Source: Brevundimonas aveniformis DSM 17977
Lineage (GTDB): Bacteria; Pseudomonadota; Alphaproteobacteria; Caulobacterales; Caulobacteraceae
DNA: 64,000 nt
NCBI RefSeq assembly: GCF_000428765.1
Contig: NZ_AUAO01000002.1
Coordinates: 1-64,000, forward strand
Direction of reading: 5' to 3'
In this document: positions 49,557 through 59,060 of the stretch, one piece after another
Layout of the letters: each line of letters begins with the position of its first letter
How positions within the stretch are numbered: the first letter of the stretch is position 1
Notes under the pieces: model-generated
What the model was told of the DNA's origin: nothing
Seen by the model: the letters and a program-made list of their open reading frames with translations, nothing else
The model's database searches: none
Translations under genes and position numbers: made by a program

Positions 49557-49765
49557 GCGGCCCTCCCGCCGAGGACTCGTGCCGCCTCGGCCGCCCCAGC
49601 ATAGGGTTCTTGGCGTTCGCTGGACCAGTATCTGAGCGTGTCCAGCGGGATTCGTTGCCCTGTCGCGGCACAGGTGACGAAGCGCCCAGATCGCAGCACG
49701 ACGAACTCGCCCTGGCCGTAGTGGAGCTGGGCTTCCTGTGCCGACGATTTATCCTGGCTTGTCAT
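49553..49765 (-). CDS. DUF2093 protein
   Basis: 70 residues with the family pattern AQLHYGQGEFVVLRSGRFVTCAATGQRIPLDTLRYWS. Small soluble protein of unknown function found across alphaproteobacteria. Overlaps the following M23-like gene (ATGA), so the two are coupled. Confidence 0.85.
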   Translation of the reverse strand: MTSQDKSSAQEAQLHYGQGEFVVLRSGRFVTCAATGQRIPLDTLRYWSSERQEPYAGAAEAARVLGGRAA

Positions 49766-49807
49766 AGGCTGCAGAATAAACGGGGGAACGCCGTTTCGCC
49801 AGATGGG

Positions 49808-52642
49808 CTAGGCGGCGCGTGATGCACTTTCTGCTTCGAGTTGGGCCCGGAAGGCAGCGCGGGCGCGCGAAACCCAGCCCGCGAAGGTGTCGATCGTCTG
49901 GGCCAGCCTTTGCGTATCGCGAATGCCGGACAGGTCACCCGGGCCGGCCAGGGCCAGTTCCATGGCGTCGCGGTTACGCGCATTGGCCAGGAAGGGCTGA
50001 TACTGGTCCCTCAACCGCGTCAGGGCCGGATTGTCCTGGGCCAGCGAATAGCCGATGCCCGTGCGGATCACTCGCGTCTCCTCGTCAGCCGACAACCGGG
50101 TCGTCGGTGTCTGCCAGCGGGGGCCGAGGCTTGCTTCATAGAGGCCGGCGGCATCGCCCCATCGCTGCTGCTTCCAGAAGACGTCGGCGCGCACCGCATT
50201 GGCGTCGGGCGACGTATCGTTGCCGAGAACTTCCAGGGCATGATCCAGCCGACCCAGCATCATCAGGGCTCGCGCTTCCAGGGCCCGGCGTTCGGTCTGA
50301 AGGGCCGTGGGCAACAGGGTCGTGCGCGATTGCCAGATGTCTTCAAGGGCGCGCTGGGGCTCGCGGTTCATCAGACGGATCGAGGCGGCATCGGTTGCCA
50401 CAGAGGCGGCGGCGACGCCGTCCAGCCGGTTCTCCACCTGATACTCCAGAAGCGCTGCGGCCCGGTCGAGCAGGTCCAGATCGACCAGACGCCGGGACAG
50501 TCGGCGGACCATTTCGTCGCCTTCGGCCCCCGGTGGGGTCAGTTCGCGGAAATCTTCGAACAGTCCCACCGCCTGGATCGGCTGAAGGCCATCGGCGGCT
50601 CCCTCCAGGAACAGCGCGCGGAAGGCGTTGGCCAGGTCCGCCTGAAGCTCCGCCGATTGGGGCAGGTTGGGGAGACGGTCGCCGGCCCCGCGCAAGACCT
50701 CCAACGCCTGTCGGTACAGCCCCTGACCCAGATAGACGTCGCCCAGGGTGCGGATGACTTCCAGCTCCGTGGCGTCGCCGCGCCAGCGCCAGCGCAACGG
50801 CTCCATCCGTTCGATGGCCTGGGCCGGGGTGATCGTTCCGGCCGCCAGGTCCAGGCGAGCCGCATTCAGACTGGCGGGAACCGCCAGATCCTCAAAGGGC
50901 GCGCGGGCGACGGCCTGATAGATGCGATGGGCGCGGACCGTGTCGCCGTCAGCCTCGATCAGACGGGCCTGCATCAAGCGAACCGCCAACTGTTCGCGTG
51001 GTCCGATACCCTGGCTGAGCGCGTACTCGACCAGAGCCTGGGCGGCGGCCTTGTCATCCTGGTGCAGGGCTGCCTCGGCATGGGCCAGGGCGAACCGGGC
51101 CCGCCAGACGGCCGGGAAGCTGTCGACAGCCGCACGGCCCTCGGCAAAGGCCTGGCGGGCCACGTCCCACTGAGCCTGGCGAGCGGCTATATAGCCGCGC
51201 CAGATCGCCGCCGAGCCGTCGTTCATCAAGGGACCCGAAGCAAAATCAGCCTGGGCTTCGGCCAGGCGACCGATAGCGGCCCGAGCCGCCCCACGCAGAC
51301 CGCGAACCTCAGCCTGACCCGCCATGGCCGGGTTGGACTGAACCAGGGCGTTGAGCACGCCGATGGCCTCATAGTGCAGGCCGGATCCGACCAGGAAGCG
51401 CGCCAGGGCCAGGCGCGCCTCGACTGGGGCGTTGTCGCCCTCGCCGGCCTCATGGGCGGCGCTGGCCTGAAGTTCACGATGGCGGGCCGAGAAACCGCCT
51501 TCGCCCGTGTCGGACCAGTCTGCCAGGATCATCGCCGGCATCGGAGCCGCGCGCGGGCCTGGCCGAGCCTCGACCCTTTGCAGTTCGTCTGTCGGGTCTG
51601 ACAGCGTCAGACCGGCCGGACGGCTGATACGGACCAGGTCACCGGCGATGTTGACCGTCAGGTCGTCCACGGTCGGGGTCAGCGCCAGCCCCTGGGCTGT
51701 CGGCAACAGGGTCATGTCGACCAGGCGGCGCTCAAGCGGCAGACCCTTGGACGGGCCGGCGGCGGTGATGACCCCGATGCGATCCCCGACGGTCGGGTCC
51801 TGAATCCACAGGATACGGGTGGCACCCGGCACCGCGGCAGCCAAGGCCGACGGGCCGCTGTCTTCGTCCCGGGCCAGGGTAATGTTGGAATCCGGCGCTT
51901 CGGGGGTTCCGCCCAGGGTGACGATCCAGCGTCCACCTTCCGACCGTGCCGATGGCTGGGCCGACGACGGAGCCTCGACCCGCACGGCGGTGAAATCGTC
52001 GCCACGGACCCAGCGAATGGACCGGGCCGGCCCCAGACCCGCCGCTGGTTGCTCAAGATCGAGCCGGGCGGAGCCATCAAAGACGATCCAGACGGCATCC
52101 CCTCTGCGGAACACCGCGGCAGGGGTTGGCTGACCCCAGTTGAAGTTCAGGGAGAGGGTATCCGCCTCTGCCGTGATGGCGACGGGGACGACGGCGGCGC
52201 GTTCGGCATGGCCCATCGCCGCCTCGGCACCGGGCTCATAGATGTTCAGGAAGGCCGCCCCATCGGCCTGACCAGAGCGCACGGTGACGCCGTCGGCCAA
52301 TGTCAGGACAATCTCGGTCGCACCGGAGACAGCGCGCGTCTCGACAGCCTCAACACCCGGGGGTGGATTGATACGGATCAGCGAGACATCCGGGGCGGCG
52401 GTCGACCCCAGACGGATGACGACATTCACGCCGTCCTGGCGGATGCGCGCGCGCGACCCGACAGGGCCGGCGAATTCCAGACGGGTAAAGCTGTTGTTGG
52501 CCCCGCGTCGGATGTCGATCGGATCGCCGGGGGCCGCCCAAGCCATGGGGGCGAGCGGCGCAGCCACGACCGCGCCGGCGGCGGCTGCCGCGACGGTGGC
52601 GCGCGCAAGGCGCCGCGTGGTTGTTGATCGGACCCCGGCCAT
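49808..52642 (-). CDS. Large exported TPR-repeat protein in the flagellar cluster
   Basis: 944 residues. A signal peptide with a long Ala-rich core (cleavage near AWAA-P), then beta-rich AMIN-like segments (about 40-300), and a C-terminal helical half with many TPR-like repeats, such as ARLALARFLVGSGLHYEAIGVLNAL and TIRTLGDVYLGQGLYRQALEVL-type units. It is the last large gene of the fliL-fliM-DUF6468-MotE-like series on the minus strand. The pattern resembles Caulobacterales TPR proteins near flagellar genes; the function is unknown. ATG 52642 is a best guess; TTG 52651 is possible. Confidence 0.75.
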   Translation of the reverse strand: MAGVRSTTTRRLARATVAAAAAGAVVAAPLAPMAWAAPGDPIDIRRGANNSFTRLEFAGPVGSRARIRQDGVNVVIRLGSTAAPDVSLIRINPPPGVEAVETRAVSGATEIVLTLADGVTVRSGQADGAAFLNIYEPGAEAAMGHAERAAVVPVAITAEADTLSLNFNWGQPTPAAVFRRGDAVWIVFDGSARLDLEQPAAGLGPARSIRWVRGDDFTAVRVEAPSSAQPSARSEGGRWIVTLGGTPEAPDSNITLARDEDSGPSALAAAVPGATRILWIQDPTVGDRIGVITAAGPSKGLPLERRLVDMTLLPTAQGLALTPTVDDLTVNIAGDLVRISRPAGLTLSDPTDELQRVEARPGPRAAPMPAMILADWSDTGEGGFSARHRELQASAAHEAGEGDNAPVEARLALARFLVGSGLHYEAIGVLNALVQSNPAMAGQAEVRGLRGAARAAIGRLAEAQADFASGPLMNDGSAAIWRGYIAARQAQWDVARQAFAEGRAAVDSFPAVWRARFALAHAEAALHQDDKAAAQALVEYALSQGIGPREQLAVRLMQARLIEADGDTVRAHRIYQAVARAPFEDLAVPASLNAARLDLAAGTITPAQAIERMEPLRWRWRGDATELEVIRTLGDVYLGQGLYRQALEVLRGAGDRLPNLPQSAELQADLANAFRALFLEGAADGLQPIQAVGLFEDFRELTPPGAEGDEMVRRLSRRLVDLDLLDRAAALLEYQVENRLDGVAAASVATDAASIRLMNREPQRALEDIWQSRTTLLPTALQTERRALEARALMMLGRLDHALEVLGNDTSPDANAVRADVFWKQQRWGDAAGLYEASLGPRWQTPTTRLSADEETRVIRTGIGYSLAQDNPALTRLRDQYQPFLANARNRDAMELALAGPGDLSGIRDTQRLAQTIDTFAGWVSRARAAFRAQLEAESASRAA

Positions 52643-52690
52643 CCTGCGCAAGGTGAATGGACGCGGTTAGGGCCGCGTTAACGGGCCGAG

Positions 52691-53605
52691 CTACTGGACG
52701 GAAACGCGCGGTTCTGTCGGCTGCGATGTCGCCCCGGTCGATCCGGCGGCCTGATCCGCGCGAGCCGGAGTTTCTGCCGGAGCCCGGGCCGGGGGCGTTG
52801 CACGCTGACGCGGGCGTTGCGGTGGCGTGCGGGCCGGGGACCGGGCCGCAGCGTCGCCACCGGTGGCGGCAGGCTGGGCCGGGGTGCGAGCTGCGGTCTG
52901 GGCAGGGGCCTGGGTCGGTTGAGCCGGGGTTGAGGCCGTCGAGCCATCGTCTTCGGCAGCGCGGGCCGCCAGATCCGTCGACCCATACCGGGAGGCCAGC
53001 CGCTGGGTCAGGACGCGCGCGGCCTCCGGGTCCATCTCTGCCAGGATCGCCGCCAGGGCACGCGGGCGCATGGCGGCCGCGACCGGCAAACGCACATCGT
53101 CGCTCAGACGGGCGAACACCGGAGCGGCATCGCGGGGCCGCATGGCCTGATAGACCTGAACCAGGCGGTTGGTTTCTTCCTGTTCGCGCTCTGACACCTG
53201 ACCGAGCAGGCCCTGAATTTCGGTTCGCAGGGCCGTCAGTTCGTCGATCCGTTCCTGAGCCTTGGCCTCGGCAGAGATCAACAGGGGCAGCTGGGTGTCG
53301 AAATCGACGTCACGGGCATCCAGTTCGCCGCGGCGCTCGGAAAGGTTCTGCAGGATCCGTAGTTCGGCCGGTGATAGGCCGGCCTGCCGCGCCAGTTCGT
53401 CGACCGAGACGGCGCAGGCGGCGGGCGGCGGCGCAGATGTTTCGGTTGCCTGTTCTCCCTCGGTGGCGGCAGCTTCTTCAGCCACGCCCTCCGCCCAAGC
53501 CTGGGCTCCCTGAAACAGACCCGGGCCGGCCCCGATCAGGCGCACGGCAGCCACGCCGACTAGGGCGACAGCGACCAGGGGTAGAATACGCGGAATTCGG
53601 CTCAC
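52691..53605 (-). CDS. MotE-like/MgtE-N flagellar protein with Pro-rich tail
   Basis: 304 residues: an N-terminal membrane helix, a periplasmic-type coiled coil (about 75-140, with SAEAKAQERIDELTALRTE), a MgtE-N/FliG-like helical domain (VQVYQAMRPRDAAPVFARL, ILAEMDPEAARVL) and a roughly 100-residue Ala/Pro/Thr tail. MotE chaperones MotC in rhizobia, and Caulobacter has proline-rich flagellar proteins of related layout encoded beside fliLM. Start is GTG 53605 with AGGAGACC upstream. Symbol withheld because pflI and motE cannot be told apart here. Confidence 0.75.
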   Translation of the reverse strand: MSRIPRILPLVAVALVGVAAVRLIGAGPGLFQGAQAWAEGVAEEAAATEGEQATETSAPPPAACAVSVDELARQAGLSPAELRILQNLSERRGELDARDVDFDTQLPLLISAEAKAQERIDELTALRTEIQGLLGQVSEREQEETNRLVQVYQAMRPRDAAPVFARLSDDVRLPVAAAMRPRALAAILAEMDPEAARVLTQRLASRYGSTDLAARAAEDDGSTASTPAQPTQAPAQTAARTPAQPAATGGDAAARSPARTPPQRPRQRATPPARAPAETPARADQAAGSTGATSQPTEPRVSVQ

Positions 53606-53615
53606 TCTCGGTCTC

Positions 53616-54116
53616 CTAGGCGCGGCGGCGGGCCGGGGCCTCGAACAGGTCGTCTTCAGGCAGGGCGCGCCGGGTGGGGGCGGGGCGCGCGGCTTCGGTC
53701 AGTGGTAGATCTTCGGCGCGGCGCTCGGCCAGCGCCTGGAGCAGTCGCTCGGTCGAGATCGACGGCTGGATCGGCGTGACGGTCGCCTCCCGGGTCATTG
53801 TGACCACTGGGGCGGGGGCTGGCGTTGCCGGCGCGCTGCGCCCCCGCGACACTAGATTCTCGAGATCGGCTTTGAGCGTGCGCGCCGCGACGATCCGTTC
53901 GTGCAGCAGGTCCGTTTCTTCGCCGGCGGCCCGCAGCTCGGCCAGCGCCGCTTCGGCTCGCCCGGCGGCGATGTTCAGCTCGGCCACGGCCTTGACGAAA
54001 CCGTCCTGACCTTCGCGCAGGGCTCTCAGCCTCTTCTCGAGGCGTAGGCCATAGGCCATGGCCGCGAGGATCAGGCTGATGAGCAGGACGTCCATGATCA
54101 GGCCAACGGCGCTCAT
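53616..54116 (-). CDS. DUF6468-like flagellar-locus membrane protein
   Basis: 166 residues: one N-terminal membrane helix (MSAVGLIMDVLLISLILAA), a coiled coil (about 25-85), a Pro/Ala linker and a short C-terminal helix (STERLLQALAERRAE). The ATG overlaps the fliM stop (ATGA), so the pair is coupled. This bitopic layout is seen in the unnamed gene after fliM in Caulobacterales; one of the two genes after fliM may be the counterpart of flagellar positioning gene pflI. Confidence 0.7.
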   Translation of the reverse strand: MSAVGLIMDVLLISLILAAMAYGLRLEKRLRALREGQDGFVKAVAELNIAAGRAEAALAELRAAGEETDLLHERIVAARTLKADLENLVSRGRSAPATPAPAPVVTMTREATVTPIQPSISTERLLQALAERRAEDLPLTEAARPAPTRRALPEDDLFEAPARRRA

Positions 54117-55204
54117 GATTTTCCTCCGGTCAGAGCCCGGGCCGCCGCCGGGGTCAGCGGTGCGGTCACCTGGACGGCGATATTGGCCCCGCGACGGCCC
54201 ATTCGGCCCCGGGTCAGCGGGATGGAGCCACACCGCACATGGACATCACTGTCGGGGGCGGAGTTCAGCATCAGGGTCTGGCCGACTTCGAGGCCGAGGA
54301 CGGTCGACAGGGGGACATACTGTTCATCCAGCACAGCGCGGACCTCGACTTGGGTGCTCCACAGTTCGGTGGCCAGGTGGCCTTCCCAGATGTTGTCGCG
54401 TCCGAACTTCTCACCCATGAACTGCTGCAACAGCAGCTTGCGGATCGGTTCCAGCGTCGCGTAGGGCAATAGCAGTTCGACCCGCCCGCCCCGGTCTTCC
54501 ATGTCGATGCGCAGCTTGACCAGGATGGCGGCATTGGCCGGGCGGGCGATGGCGGCAAAGCGCGGGTTTGTTTCCAGACGATCCAGGTTGAAGTGAACCG
54601 GTGTCAGCGGTTCGAAGGCCTGACGGGCATCATTCAGAATGACCTCGACCATGCGCTGAACCAGCACCCGCTCGATGGTGGTGTAGGGCCGGCCCTCAAT
54701 GCGCAGCGCCGCGGTCCCGCGCCGCCCGCCCAACAGGACATCGACGATGGAGTAGATGAGGTTGGAATCGACGGTCAGCAGGCCGAAATTGTCCAGCTCT
54801 TCAGCCCGGAACACCGCCAGGATAGCCGGCAGGGGAATTGAGTTCAGATAGTCGCCGAACCGGATCGACGAGATATTGTCGAGGCTCACTTCGACATTGT
54901 CGGAGGTGAAATTGCGCAAGGACGTCGTCATCAACCGGACCAGCCGGTCAAAGACAATCTCAAGCATCGGCAGGCGTTCGTAGGAAACGAGCGCGGAATC
55001 GATGATCGCCCGGATACCGGTGCGATCATTCTCGTCGTCGCCGGCCAGATCGAAGCCGAGAAGACTGTCGATCTCGTCCTGATTGAGGATGCGCTCACCC
55101 GTCGGCGCGAAGCCGTGATCGTCGCCGGCGTGACCGGCGGAGGCATGGCTCTCTGCAGAGGCCGCCAAACCGGCCTGGGCCAGATCAGGAGCGTCGTCGG
55201 TCAC
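54113..55204 (-). CDS. fliM: Flagellar motor switch protein
   Basis: 363 residues forming part of the C-ring and binding CheY-P. The N-terminal tail has the CheY-binding-like LNQDEIDSLLGF, the middle is a CheC-like domain (LPMLEIVFDRLVRLMTTSLRNFTSDNVEVSL), and the end is a SpoA/FliN-like domain (LEVGQTLMLNS). It overlaps fliL upstream and DUF6468 downstream by 4 bp each. Confidence 0.95.
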   Translation of the reverse strand: MTDDAPDLAQAGLAASAESHASAGHAGDDHGFAPTGERILNQDEIDSLLGFDLAGDDENDRTGIRAIIDSALVSYERLPMLEIVFDRLVRLMTTSLRNFTSDNVEVSLDNISSIRFGDYLNSIPLPAILAVFRAEELDNFGLLTVDSNLIYSIVDVLLGGRRGTAALRIEGRPYTTIERVLVQRMVEVILNDARQAFEPLTPVHFNLDRLETNPRFAAIARPANAAILVKLRIDMEDRGGRVELLLPYATLEPIRKLLLQQFMGEKFGRDNIWEGHLATELWSTQVEVRAVLDEQYVPLSTVLGLEVGQTLMLNSAPDSDVHVRCGSIPLTRGRMGRRGANIAVQVTAPLTPAAARALTGGKS

Positions 55205-55848
55205 TGGATCAGCATCTCTTCGATCAGGACGGCGTCGACCTCTTCGGGAGCCGCCACCAGATTGACGCGACGGAGAATTTCCTGACGCAGCTGATAGCTG
55301 CCGGCCGATCCGGCCAAATCTTCCGGGCGCAGCTCGCGCAGGAAGGTCTGGAGCATGTCGTTGACGCGCGGGCTCTCGGCCTGGAGGTGATGCGCCAGGT
55401 CGGCGCTGTGCATTTCCAGCGTCAGGGTGAGCTTGAGAAAGGTCGGACGGCCATCGGCCGACTGAATGTTCACGACGATGTCGGGCAGGGTCAGGAAGGT
55501 GACGCCGTTGGGACCCTCGCGAACCGTGCCGACTTCGGCCGCATCGGCTTCCCCGCCGCCGCCGCCGTGGCCGCCGCCGCTGTCTTCCTTCTTCTTTTCA
55601 GGCGCGTGGTCCGCGGGAGCCTCTTCGGCGCTGGCCGGCTTCATGAACATGAAGAAGGCCGCCGTCCCGCCACCGCCCAGAACCAGAACCGCCGCCGCGC
55701 CGATCAGGACAAACAGGGGCAGTTTCTTTTTCTTGGGGGCCGCGTCGCCTTCGCCTTCGGCCCCTTCAGCGCCTTCTGCCGCGACCGCGACATCAGAGCC
55801 GGTTTCCGCCGCCGCCTCATCCTTCTTCTTTTTTCCGAATTTGAACAT
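55201..55848 (-). CDS. fliL: Flagellar basal-body protein FliL
   Basis: 215 residues: a basic/acidic N-terminus, one membrane helix (LPLFVLIGAAAVLVLGGGG), a Gly/His-rich linker and a stomatin-like periplasmic domain (LPDIVVNIQSADGRPTFLKLTLTLE). FliL encircles the stators. First gene of the fliL-fliM unit, with a CtrA-like box about 45-60 bp upstream. Confidence 0.93.
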   Translation of the reverse strand: MFKFGKKKKDEAAAETGSDVAVAAEGAEGAEGEGDAAPKKKKLPLFVLIGAAAVLVLGGGGTAAFFMFMKPASAEEAPADHAPEKKKEDSGGGHGGGGGEADAAEVGTVREGPNGVTFLTLPDIVVNIQSADGRPTFLKLTLTLEMHSADLAHHLQAESPRVNDMLQTFLRELRPEDLAGSAGSYQLRQEILRRVNLVAAPEEVDAVLIEEMLIQ

Positions 55849-55893
55849 GGCGCACCGACCCGATCCTGACCCGGCGACTTCGACCTAGTTTGG

Positions 55894-56010
55894 TTAACGA
55901 TCAGTCAAGACCCCGGCAAAACCTGCCTGGCGGGATGGTTAATTCCGCCCACCCGACTTGCCGAGAAACCCTTGCAGGTATGGCGTTAACCATACTGGCG
56001 CGGCGCTTGC
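55894..56010. promoter_or_regulatory. Divergent flagellar control region: CtrA boxes, FlbD-like site, sigma-54 promoter
   Basis: On the minus strand TTGA-N7-TTAACC (55908-55892) is close to the CtrA consensus TTAA-N7-TTAAC and faces fliL. CtrA half-sites TTAACCAT occur at 55942-55935 (minus) and 55986-55993 (plus). TGGCGCGGCGCTTGC (55996-56010) has the sigma-54 GG-N10-GC spacing and faces flgF, with its start about 25 bp before the flgF GTG. CCCCGGCAAAACCTGCCTGG (55911-55930) resembles FlbD-bound ftr enhancers and lies about 80-100 bp upstream of that promoter. Confidence 0.75.
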
Positions 56011-56046
56011 TTGGGTGAGGCACAGCAAGTTCCGTGGAGTCCGTTC

Positions 56047-56793
56047 GTGGAGAACGCCGCCCTCATCGCCCTGAGCCGCCAGATGACGCTTCGGCGTGAG
56101 CTGGACATTGTGGCCAACAACATCGCCAACGCCGACACCACCGGATTCAAGGTCGAGGGCCTGATCGTCGAGGAGGAAGTGGTCAGCCACGCCCGAAACT
56201 TCGGCGTTTATGGGGCCCCGTCCTTTGTTCTGGATCAGGGGATTGGTCGGGATTTCGGTCAGGGAGCCATTCGTCAGACCGGTCGGCCTCTCGATGTGGC
56301 CCTGGAAGGAGACGGCGTCTTCTTCCGCATCGGCGACCCGAACGGCGGGCCGGAACGCTATACCCGCGATGGCGGCTTTACCTCTGATGGCGAAGGCCGC
56401 CTGGTGACGCGCGACGGTCGCCCGGTGCTCGACAGCGGCGGTGCCGAGATCGTTCTGGACCCGAGCCAGGGTGAACCCACGATCGCCCAGGACGGTACCA
56501 TCAGCCAGGCCGGGGCCACGGTCGGCCAGCTGGGCGTGGTGCGCTTCGACATGTTGTCCGTCCTGTCCAAGGACGGAGACGGCCTGTACCGCAACACGTC
56601 CAACGAACAGCCCGCCGACGCCACCGACGCCCAGGTTCGCCAGGGCATGCTCGAGGGCTCCAATGTCGACACCCTGGTCGAGATCACCAACCTCATTCAG
56701 ATCCAGCGCGCCTATGAATCGACCGCACGCATGATCGAAAACCTCAATGACCTGTCCCGGCGCTCGGTCGAGCGTCTGGGCCGGGCTTCTTAA
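56047..56793 (+). CDS. flgF: Flagellar proximal rod protein FlgF
   Basis: 248 residues. The rod-protein signature ALSRQMTLRRELDIVANNIANADTTGFK is at the start, and the C-terminus has LEGSNVDTLVEITNLIQIQRAYE. GTG 56047 with GTGGAG upstream is the true start; the frame to 56011 reads into the sigma-54 promoter. First gene of the flgF-flgG-flgA-flgH operon. Confidence 0.95.
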   Translation: MENAALIALSRQMTLRRELDIVANNIANADTTGFKVEGLIVEEEVVSHARNFGVYGAPSFVLDQGIGRDFGQGAIRQTGRPLDVALEGDGVFFRIGDPNGGPERYTRDGGFTSDGEGRLVTRDGRPVLDSGGAEIVLDPSQGEPTIAQDGTISQAGATVGQLGVVRFDMLSVLSKDGDGLYRNTSNEQPADATDAQVRQGMLEGSNVDTLVEITNLIQIQRAYESTARMIENLNDLSRRSVERLGRAS

Positions 56794-56805
56794 GGGAGAC
56801 GCCTG

Positions 56806-57594
56806 ATGCGCGCCCTACGTACCGCCGCCACCGGCATGGCTGCCCAGCAGCTGAACGTCGAGGTCATCTCGAACAACATCGCCAACATGAACACGGTCGG
56901 CTTCAAGCGACAGCGGGCCGAGTTCCAGGACCTGCTCTACCAGAACGTCCAGCGTATGGGCGCGCAGTCGTCCGGGGCCGGGACGGTGGTGCCGACCGGT
57001 ATCCAGATCGGTGTCGGCGTGCGTGCCGGCAGCGTCTATCGGATCACCGAGCAGGGCACGCCCATGCACTCGGGCAACCGGTTCGACCTGGCCATCGACG
57101 GACGCGGCTACTTTCAGGTGCTGACCCCTTCGGGCGAGACGGCCTACACCCGCGCCGGCAACTTCTCGATCAATGGCGAAGGCCAGCTGGTGACCGAGGA
57201 CGGCTATGCGGTCCAGCCGGAAATCTCGATCCCGCAAGAAGCGCGCGACGTCATCATCTCGCCGACCGGTCAGGTCCAGGTCCTGCTGGATGGCGACCCC
57301 AATCCTCAGATCGTCGGCGAGTTGCAGCTGGCCAGCTTCTTTAACGAAGCGGGTCTGGAAGCGATCGGCGACAACCTGTTGCTGGAAACCGCCGCCTCGG
57401 GGCCGGCGGTGGTGGCCGCACCGGGTGAGCCGGGCCTGGGCACCCTGCTGCAAGGCTATACCGAAAGCTCCAACGTCGACGCGGTGGCGGAAATCACCGC
57501 TCTGATCGTGGCCCAGCGCGCCTATGAAATGAACTCCAAGGTCATCACCACCGCCGATGAGATGCTCCAGGCCGCCAATCAGGTGAAATCATAA
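56806..57594 (+). CDS. flgG: Flagellar distal rod protein FlgG
   Basis: 262 residues, with MRALRTAATGMAAQQLNVEVISNNIANMNTVGFKRQ at the start, the FlgG-specific NSG-R-FDLAIDGRGYFQVLTPSG region, and GYTESSNVDAVAEITALIVAQRAYEMNSK at the end. Starts 12 bp after flgF with GGGAGACGCC. The stop overlaps the flgA ATG. Confidence 0.97.
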   Translation: MRALRTAATGMAAQQLNVEVISNNIANMNTVGFKRQRAEFQDLLYQNVQRMGAQSSGAGTVVPTGIQIGVGVRAGSVYRITEQGTPMHSGNRFDLAIDGRGYFQVLTPSGETAYTRAGNFSINGEGQLVTEDGYAVQPEISIPQEARDVIISPTGQVQVLLDGDPNPQIVGELQLASFFNEAGLEAIGDNLLLETAASGPAVVAAPGEPGLGTLLQGYTESSNVDAVAEITALIVAQRAYEMNSKVITTADEMLQAANQVKS

Positions 57595-58334
57595 TGCGCG
57601 CCCTCGTCCTGGGTCTGGCTCTGACGTTGGCGGCGACGCCGGCCCTGGCCACGCCGGTCAGTCTGGTACCGCAGCCGACCGACGAAGACGGCGTCGTTAC
57701 CCTGGGCGAGCTGTTCGATGGCGCGGGTCAGGCCGCCGGGGTGCGCGTGGCCGTGCGAACCGCGCCGACCGTCGTGCTGGATGCCGCCCAGGTTCAGACT
57801 ATCGCGCGTCGCAATGGACTGGTCTGGGCCAATGAGACGGGCATACGCCGCATTATCGTGCGTTCCGGGGGGGGAGCTGTCGGCACGCCGGCGCGAACCC
57901 CGGCTACGGCGACCCGCGGGGCCGCGACCGTCGAGGTGCTGACCTATGCCCGTAGCGTCGCGACCGGGCAGACGATTCAGCCTGAGGACATCGTCTGGAC
58001 GACCGTTCAGTCGCATCAGGCTCCGTCCGACGGGGCTGACGACGCCGAAGCCGTGATCGGTTTGTCGGCGCGCCGTCCGCTGCGAGCGGGGGCACCGGTG
58101 CGGGCGACCGACCTGACCCGGCCCCAGGTGATCGCCCGTGGAGACATGGTCGACATCACCTATGAATCCGGCGGCATCCGCTTGACGCTCAGAGGCCGCG
58201 CGCTCGAGGCGGCGACGGTCGGCGAGCCCTTCCGGGTGCAGAACGTTGAATCCGGCCGGACCATTGAGGTGGTTGCCACTGAACCCGGTCGCGCGCTCGC
58301 CGGCCCCGCGGCTCAGGCCGCCCGTACACGCTAG
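57594..58334 (+). CDS. flgA: P-ring assembly chaperone FlgA
   Basis: 246 residues, exported (signal peptide ending ALA-T), periplasmic chaperone for FlgI. The SAF-like C-terminal domain has GQTIQPEDIVWTTV, RPLRAGAPVRATDLTRPQVIARGDMVDI and GEPFRVQNVESGRTIEV. Located between flgG and flgH as in Caulobacter. Confidence 0.93.
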   Translation: MRALVLGLALTLAATPALATPVSLVPQPTDEDGVVTLGELFDGAGQAAGVRVAVRTAPTVVLDAAQVQTIARRNGLVWANETGIRRIIVRSGGGAVGTPARTPATATRGAATVEVLTYARSVATGQTIQPEDIVWTTVQSHQAPSDGADDAEAVIGLSARRPLRAGAPVRATDLTRPQVIARGDMVDITYESGGIRLTLRGRALEAATVGEPFRVQNVESGRTIEVVATEPGRALAGPAAQAARTR

Positions 58335-58346
58335 AGGAAGTCGTCG

Positions 58347-59060
58347 ATGTCCCGGTCGTTTGCCTTGATCCCCCTCCTGCTGCTCGGAGCCTGTTCCACA
58401 GTCGAAGAGGCTGTTCGCGGGCCGGATATGTCGAACATGGGCTACCCGGCCGCCCTGATGCCGCTGGAACAGCCGATGGCTCCGCCGCCCCAGCCGGCCT
58501 CGGCTGGATCGCTGTGGCGGGCCGGTTCGCGCAGCTTTTTCCGCGATCAGCGGGCGCGCAATGTCGGTGACATTCTGACGGTCAACATCAACATCGACGA
58601 CCGTGCATCGCTGCAGAATTCGACCCAGCGGGACCGGTCCAGCGAGACGAACGCCGGCGTCGGCTCCTTCTTCGGACTGGAGAACGCCCTGGGGGTGCTG
58701 TTCCCGGATGGTTTTGACGCGGACAACATGGTTGAAATGCAGAGCGGATCGTCCTCGGCCGGTTCGGGTACGATCAATCGGGCCGAGCGGGTCAGCCTGA
58801 CGATCGCGGCCGTCGTCACGGCGGTTCTGCCGAACGGAAATCTCGTCATCCAGGGTCGCCAGGAGGTCCGCACCAATCGCGAGCTGCGCGAGCTGCTCGT
58901 CTCGGGCATCGTCCGCCCAAACGACATTTCGTCAGAAAACACCATCGACCACACCCAGATCGCCGAGGCCCGGATTTCGTACGGTGGACGTGGCGACGTC
59001 AGCCGCGTTCAGAGCCCGCCGGCCGGTCAGTCGGTGGTTGAGCGGTTCAGCCCCTTCTGA
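58347..59060 (+). CDS. flgH: Flagellar L-ring lipoprotein FlgH
   Basis: 237 residues; leader ends in LLLGACS (lipobox), then SLWRAGSRSFFRDQRARNVGDILTV, the GSG-linked middle and LVVSGIVRPNDISSENTI near the end. Forms the outer-membrane ring. Last recognised flagellar gene on the plus strand. Confidence 0.96.
   Translation: MSRSFALIPLLLLGACSTVEEAVRGPDMSNMGYPAALMPLEQPMAPPPQPASAGSLWRAGSRSFFRDQRARNVGDILTVNINIDDRASLQNSTQRDRSSETNAGVGSFFGLENALGVLFPDGFDADNMVEMQSGSSSAGSGTINRAERVSLTIAAVVTAVLPNGNLVIQGRQEVRTNRELRELLVSGIVRPNDISSENTIDHTQIAEARISYGGRGDVSRVQSPPAGQSVVERFSPF

Noticed and set aside
49841-51601. Plus-strand open frame of 586 codons
   Set aside because: Opposite the TPR protein gene, with low-complexity composition and no recognisable domain.
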